Positions 63,336-64,000 of a stretch of DNA of 64,000 nucleotides are shown in pieces. The position numbers and the translations under genes are program-made. Below the pieces are notes generated by a model that was not told the DNA's origin, made no database searches, and was given only the letters and a program-made list of their open reading frames with translations. The number at the start of each line of letters is the position of its first letter. Position 1 is the first letter of the stretch. The stretch lies in contig CAADHD010000034.1 in assembly GCA_900696575.1 (NCBI GenBank), forward strand, positions 1-64,000, in the 5' to 3' direction. Source of the stretch: an uncultured Bacteroidota bacterium (GTDB lineage Bacteria > Bacteroidota > Bacteroidia > AKYH767-A > OLB10).

Positions 63336-64000
63336 ATGTTGAAGTATTTTACCATAAAGGCTGAACTCAGTAACATTAATAATTTTAAAGAAAAATTTGT
63401 TCTCAATCCAACGGTAATCTCCATTCAGAAAGCGTTTGGTGCGGAAGTTACAGAGTTTATAACAAAGTTTACTGCCATAAGCCATAGTTCATCCCTGGTT
63501 CTATTTACTAATAACACTTTCAATCTTCACGCACTCACTAATAAAAATACCAATGCAATAATTAATCTCGAAAAAGTGAATGATATTCTGCAACTAAATA
63601 ACTTTTTTGAGACTATCAATGAGAAACTGCCAGAGGGGGGTATTTTTATAGGGTGTGTTGAAACCAAAGGCAGCCGCAAAATCAGGATTCTGGCTAAATA
63701 TCCTCCAGCTATCAACTACATTGTTTATTACTGCGATTTTATTTTTAAAAGGGTTTTTCCAAGGTTACCAATTACAAGAAAGATTTATTTTAAAACAACT
63801 GCCGGCCGTAACCGTGTTCTTTCCAGAACAGAAACACTCGGACGACTATATGCCTGCGGTTTTAAAGTTTGTGAAGAACAGATCATCAACAACAAACTCT
63901 ACTTTGCCGCTGTAAAAGCCGGTACTCCTACTTATGAACCCGAACCAACCTATGGTCCTATTTATAAAATGAAACGGGTTGGAAAAGAAGGCAAAATCAT
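63336..64000 (+). CDS. Sugar transferase, N-terminal part (cut by window end)
   Basis: Open from the ATG at 63336 to the window edge (221 codons, no stop). The N-terminal ~100 residues are divergent. From about 110 on the pattern matches N-terminal regions of Bacteroidota sugar transferases: KIRILAKYPPAINYIVYYCD, GRNRVLSRTETLGRLYACGF, then TYGPIYKMKRVGKEGKI at the end. In family members this directly precedes the catalytic VYKFRTM-like sequence. Predicted role: moves a sugar phosphate to undecaprenyl phosphate, starting surface or exopolysaccharide assembly at the inner membrane. It extends beyond the window. Confidence 0.75.
   Translation, partial: MLKYFTIKAELSNINNFKEKFVLNPTVISIQKAFGAEVTEFITKFTAISHSSSLVLFTNNTFNLHALTNKNTNAIINLEKVNDILQLNNFFETINEKLPEGGIFIGCVETKGSRKIRILAKYPPAINYIVYYCDFIFKRVFPRLPITRKIYFKTTAGRNRVLSRTETLGRLYACGFKVCEEQIINNKLYFAAVKAGTPTYEPEPTYGPIYKMKRVGKEGKI

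Noticed and set aside
63655-63915. 86-codon + strand frame near the window end
   Set aside because: It overlaps in another frame the sugar transferase gene (63336 to the edge), whose protein matches a known family.

Overview
This window looks like a chromosomal segment of a free-living or environmental Bacteroidota (class not resolved; the gene set would fit Chitinophagales, Sphingobacteriales or Flavobacteriales-like lineages). The case rests on several independent signs. Two very large secreted proteins end in type IX secretion (T9SS) sorting domains. The GlmU-like enzyme is the alternative form I associate with this phylum. A bacillithiol gene (bshA), RibBA and type B L31 are present. Purine-rich Shine-Dalgarno sequences are largely missing before start codons. 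At least 15 genes have the Bacteroidota sigma -7 element TAnnTTTG shortly upstream. I see no phage, insertion sequence, plasmid or CRISPR genes; most of the window is housekeeping.

Layout. 1-644: intergenic, with a + strand terminator and two inverted repeats. 645-7416: minus-strand genes for Lon, the GlmU-like enzyme, ribosomal protein L31B and a Xer recombinase, then aroQ (+), a SRPBCC/GyrI-like membrane protein (-) and tRNA-Gln(TTG) (-). 7625-11355: a DUF2723 membrane protein (predicted GT117-type protein glycosyltransferase) and a polysaccharide deacetylase. 11427-14153: a T9SS protein made of Ig/PKD-like repeats. 14404-19909: ftsK-lolA, ribBA, a 400-base gap with three related hairpins, and rlmE. 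19951-26524: a YwqK-like MORN protein, a cytoplasmic GH31 alpha-glucosidase, a glycogen-synthase-like glycosyltransferase and a TPR adenylate cyclase. 26609-32584: a 1991-residue T9SS multidomain protein with a degenerate subtilase domain and a hexapeptide-repeat insert. 32882-36421: a stress cluster (Usp, CDF transporter, TauE, DoxX, Hsp20). 36542-40628: a BtuF-like protein, a patatin type Vd autotransporter and two paralogous lipoproteins. 40741-45583: an OmpH/Skp-like protein, argS, arginase and arginine decarboxylase. 45616-51726: dnaJ-grpE, a TlpA-like thioredoxin, a DUF62 enzyme, PhoH, bshA and a NUMOD4/HNH protein. 51800-59782: a GH3-serine hydrolase fusion, an NtrC-like regulator without a DNA-binding domain, a cupin, a small STAS-like protein, an RsmI-like methylase, an FKBP lipoprotein and a DHH phosphoesterase. 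59883-64000: the beginning of a surface-polysaccharide locus, with a two-domain oxidoreductase, an alpha/alpha-toroid protein and a sugar transferase cut by the window edge.

How the genes work together. Protein quality control is covered by Lon, DnaJ, GrpE, Hsp20, Usp and an OmpH-like chaperone. Envelope building involves LolA, OmpH, FKBP, patatin, DUF2723 and the T9SS cargo. Glycogen or glucan turnover is suggested by GH31 lying divergent to the GT4/5 enzyme. Arginine and polyamine metabolism is suggested by arginase-argS lying divergent to arginine decarboxylase.

The least conventional pieces are five: the CCGTAA hairpin family (19121-19295); the (A/G)R(V/A)LVN hexapeptide insert in the giant secreted protein; that protein's substituted catalytic residues; the NtrC-like protein with a changed sigma-54 loop and no HTH; and the paralogous lipoprotein pair. 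I did not find a clearly new multi-gene defence or mobile system.
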